From an uncultured Collinsella sp. (GTDB lineage Bacteria; Actinomycetota; Coriobacteriia; Coriobacteriales; Coriobacteriaceae), in contig CABUOF010000084.1 in NCBI GenBank assembly GCA_902493125.1, forward strand, positions 1-7,335: a DNA stretch of 7,335 nucleotides, read 5' to 3'. The notes under the pieces are model-generated. The model saw nothing but the letters and a program-made list of their open reading frames with translations. It did no database searches and was not told the origin of the DNA. The position numbers were made by a program, and so were the translations under genes. The number at the start of each line of letters is the position of its first letter. Positions within the stretch are counted from its first letter, which is position 1. Positions 5,454-7,335 of this stretch are shown here, piece by piece.

Positions 5454-7335
5454 CTAAGCCAACCCCAGCAATATGCCCGCCGAATGCACGACAAACGCTA
5501 CGATCCAGGCGACCGTCACCTGAAACGCGAATACGGCAACGGCGTAGCGCGCGCCCAGCTCGCTCTTGACGGCGCCGATCGCAGCCACGCACGGCGGGTA
5601 CAGCAACGTAAAGACCAGGAACACATAGGCAGTAAACGGCGAAAACATGGTCGACAGTGCCGCGGGCGAGGTCGCGCCCAAAAGTACCGTGAGGGTCGAG
5701 ATGACACTCTCCTTGGCGATAAGTCCGGTGACGAGCGCCGTGGATGCACGCCAGTCGCCAAACCCAAGCGGCGTCAGCAGCGGAGCGATGATGCTGCCGA
5801 GGCCCGCAAGCAGACTCTGCGACTGATCGGCGACCACATTAAAGCGGATATCGAACGTCTGAAGGAACCAGATGACCACGGTCGCGGCAAAGATAATGGT
5901 AAAAGCCTTGGTAATAAAGTCTTTGGCCTTATCCCATGCCAGCATCACCGTCGTCTTGACGCTCGGCAGGCGGTAATTGGGCAGCTCCATGATAAACGGC
6001 ACCGGGTCGCCCTTAAATGCCGTGCGGTTGAGCACCAAAGCCGCGATACAGCCAACCGCAATGCCAATCAGATAGAGCGAGACCATGGCGGGGACCGTCG
6101 CCTGCGGGAAAAACGCCCCGCACAGCAGGCCGTAGACCGGCAACTTGGCCGAACAGCTCATGAACGGCGTGAGCATGACCGTCATCTTGCGGTCGTGCTC
6201 GGATGGGAGCGTACGGGTCGACATGATAGCCGGCACGGTGCAGCCAAACCCGACGAGCATGGGCACAAAGCTGCGGCCCGACAGGCCAAAACGACGCAGC
6301 ACCTTATCCATGACAAAGGCGACGCGCGCCATGTAGCCCGAGTCTTCCAGAATGGAGAGGAACAAGAAGAGCACGACGATAATCGGCAGGAAGGTCAGCA
6401 CGCTGCCCACACCCGTAAGCACACCGTCGACAGCCAGCGAGCGCACCACGTCGTTGGTGCCGAACGCCTTGAGGCCCGCATCGGCCGAGGCGATGATGGC
6501 AGCGATGCCGTCCTCCATGAGTCCCTGCAACGCCGCGCCGATCACGCCAAACGTCAGCCAAAAAACGAGACCCATGATCACCAGGAACGCCGGGATGGCC
6601 GTGTAACGACCTGTCAGGATGCGGTCGATCTTGACGGAGCGCACGTGCTCGCGGCTCTCGTGCGGCTTGACGACGCAGCGCCCACACACGTCGCCGATGA
6701 AGCTAAAGCGCATATCGGCCAGCGCGGACAGGCGGTCGGTGCCGGCCTCGCCCTCCATCTGGGTAATGATGTGCTCGATGGCGTCGAGCTCGTTGCGATC
6801 CAGGTGAAGCGCCTCGGTCACCAGCTCGTCGCCCTCAACCAGCTTGGTCGCCGCAAAACGCACGGGAATGTGCGCCGTCGCGGCATGGTCCTCGATAAGG
6901 TTGGCAATGCCGTGAATACAGCGATGCAGCGCACCGCCGTCTGGACCGTCGGGCGCACAAAAGTCCAGGCGACCAGGGCGCTCGCGGAACCGCGCCACGT
7001 GCAAGGCATGATCCACCAACTCGCCGATACCCTCGTTGCGGGCAGCACTAATGGGGACAACGGGCACGCCCAACAGACTCTCGAGCAAGTTGACGTCTAC
7101 GGCGCCGCCGTTGGCGGTCACCTCGTCCATCATGTTGAGCGCGATGACCATAGGACGGTCAAGCTCCATGAGCTGCAGTGTCAGGTACAGGTTGCGCTCG
7201 ATGTTGGTGGCGTCAATGATGTCGATGATGGCGTCGGGCCGCTCTCCCACGATGAAGTCCCGGGCCACGATCTCCTCCATGGAGTAGGGGGAGAGGGAGT
7301 AGATGCCCGGCAAATCGGTAATCACCACGTCCTTC
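5454..7335 (-). CDS. feoB: Ferrous iron transport protein B (FeoB), 5' end cut by the window
   Basis: FeoB is the inner-membrane Fe(II) importer with a cytoplasmic G domain fused to a membrane channel. The visible part is about 626 residues; the frame runs to the right edge (KDV precedes the first residue numbered here), so the G1 P-loop and G2 are outside. Visible are G3 DLPG at 5-8 followed by YSLSPYSMEE, G4 NMMD at 65-68, G5 SAARNEG at 94-100, and a helical linker at about 120-235 with a CxxC pair (Cys215/Cys218). The membrane region contains the two Gate motifs: VPMLVGFGCTVPAIMSTRT at 355-373 with Cys363, and PFMSCSAKLPVY at 388-399 with Cys392. GLIAKESVISTL at 535-546 and LLYPPCVAA at 575-583 follow. 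The C-terminus is complete, with TAG at 5454. FeoA and an iron-responsive promoter, if present, lie to the right. Confidence 0.97.
   Translation of the reverse strand, partial: KDVVITDLPGIYSLSPYSMEEIVARDFIVGERPDAIIDIIDATNIERNLYLTLQLMELDRPMVIALNMMDEVTANGGAVDVNLLESLLGVPVVPISAARNEGIGELVDHALHVARFRERPGRLDFCAPDGPDGGALHRCIHGIANLIEDHAATAHIPVRFAATKLVEGDELVTEALHLDRNELDAIEHIITQMEGEAGTDRLSALADMRFSFIGDVCGRCVVKPHESREHVRSVKIDRILTGRYTAIPAFLVIMGLVFWLTFGVIGAALQGLMEDGIAAIIASADAGLKAFGTNDVVRSLAVDGVLTGVGSVLTFLPIIVVLFLFLSILEDSGYMARVAFVMDKVLRRFGLSGRSFVPMLVGFGCTVPAIMSTRTLPSEHDRKMTVMLTPFMSCSAKLPVYGLLCGAFFPQATVPAMVSLYLIGIAVGCIAALVLNRTAFKGDPVPFIMELPNYRLPSVKTTVMLAWDKAKDFITKAFTIIFAATVVIWFLQTFDIRFNVVADQSQSLLAGLGSIIAPLLTPLGFGDWRASTALVTGLIAKESVISTLTVLLGATSPAALSTMFSPFTAYVFLVFTLLYPPCVAAIGAVKSELGARYAVAVFAFQVTVAWIVAFVVHSAGILLGLA

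Overview
The window looks like chromosomal DNA from a GC-rich gut actinobacterium of the class Coriobacteriia, most likely Collinsella or a close relative. That assignment is inference. It rests on the base composition, GGAGG-type ribosome binding sites, the compact layout, and protein sequences resembling those of anaerobic gut bacteria (a cytoplasmic GH13 enzyme, a clostridial-style FeoB, a family 6 DNA-deoxyinosine glycosylase). No rRNA, tRNA, CRISPR array, transposase or phage gene was found.

Layout, left to right. Positions 1-149 contain no gene I can establish; three reading frames are open for most of it, so a gene tail may be cut by the edge. Then come a minus-strand PLP-dependent class I/II aminotransferase (150-1286), a 93-base divergent intergenic region, and a plus-strand protein of uncertain function with a flavodoxin-reductase-like C-terminal half (1380-2036). 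That gene overlaps by 4 bases, tail to tail, a minus-strand DNA-deoxyinosine glycosylase (2033-2602). The glycosylase lies 3 bases downstream of a minus-strand GH13 alpha-amylase-family hydrolase (2606-3982), and the two form a probable two-gene operon. A 22-bp perfect inverted repeat folding into a 67-base hairpin (4054-4120) separates the hydrolase from a minus-strand SotB-like MFS efflux transporter (4136-5332). A second hairpin and a good TATAAT box fill the gap before feoB (5454 to the right edge), which lacks its 5' end.

Functionally this is a string of mostly independent metabolic, transport and repair genes: amino acid transamination, cytoplasmic maltodextrin breakdown, inosine repair, sugar or drug efflux, and ferrous iron uptake. 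I see no dedicated multi-gene novel system. The two strongest unexplained signals are the long, perfectly paired hairpin at 4054-4120, which is longer than a terminator needs, and an abrupt codon-usage change inside the aminotransferase. There Glu goes from almost all GAG to all GAA, and Lys from all AAG to all AAA, near codons 257-269. This suggests a mosaic gene or an assembly join.
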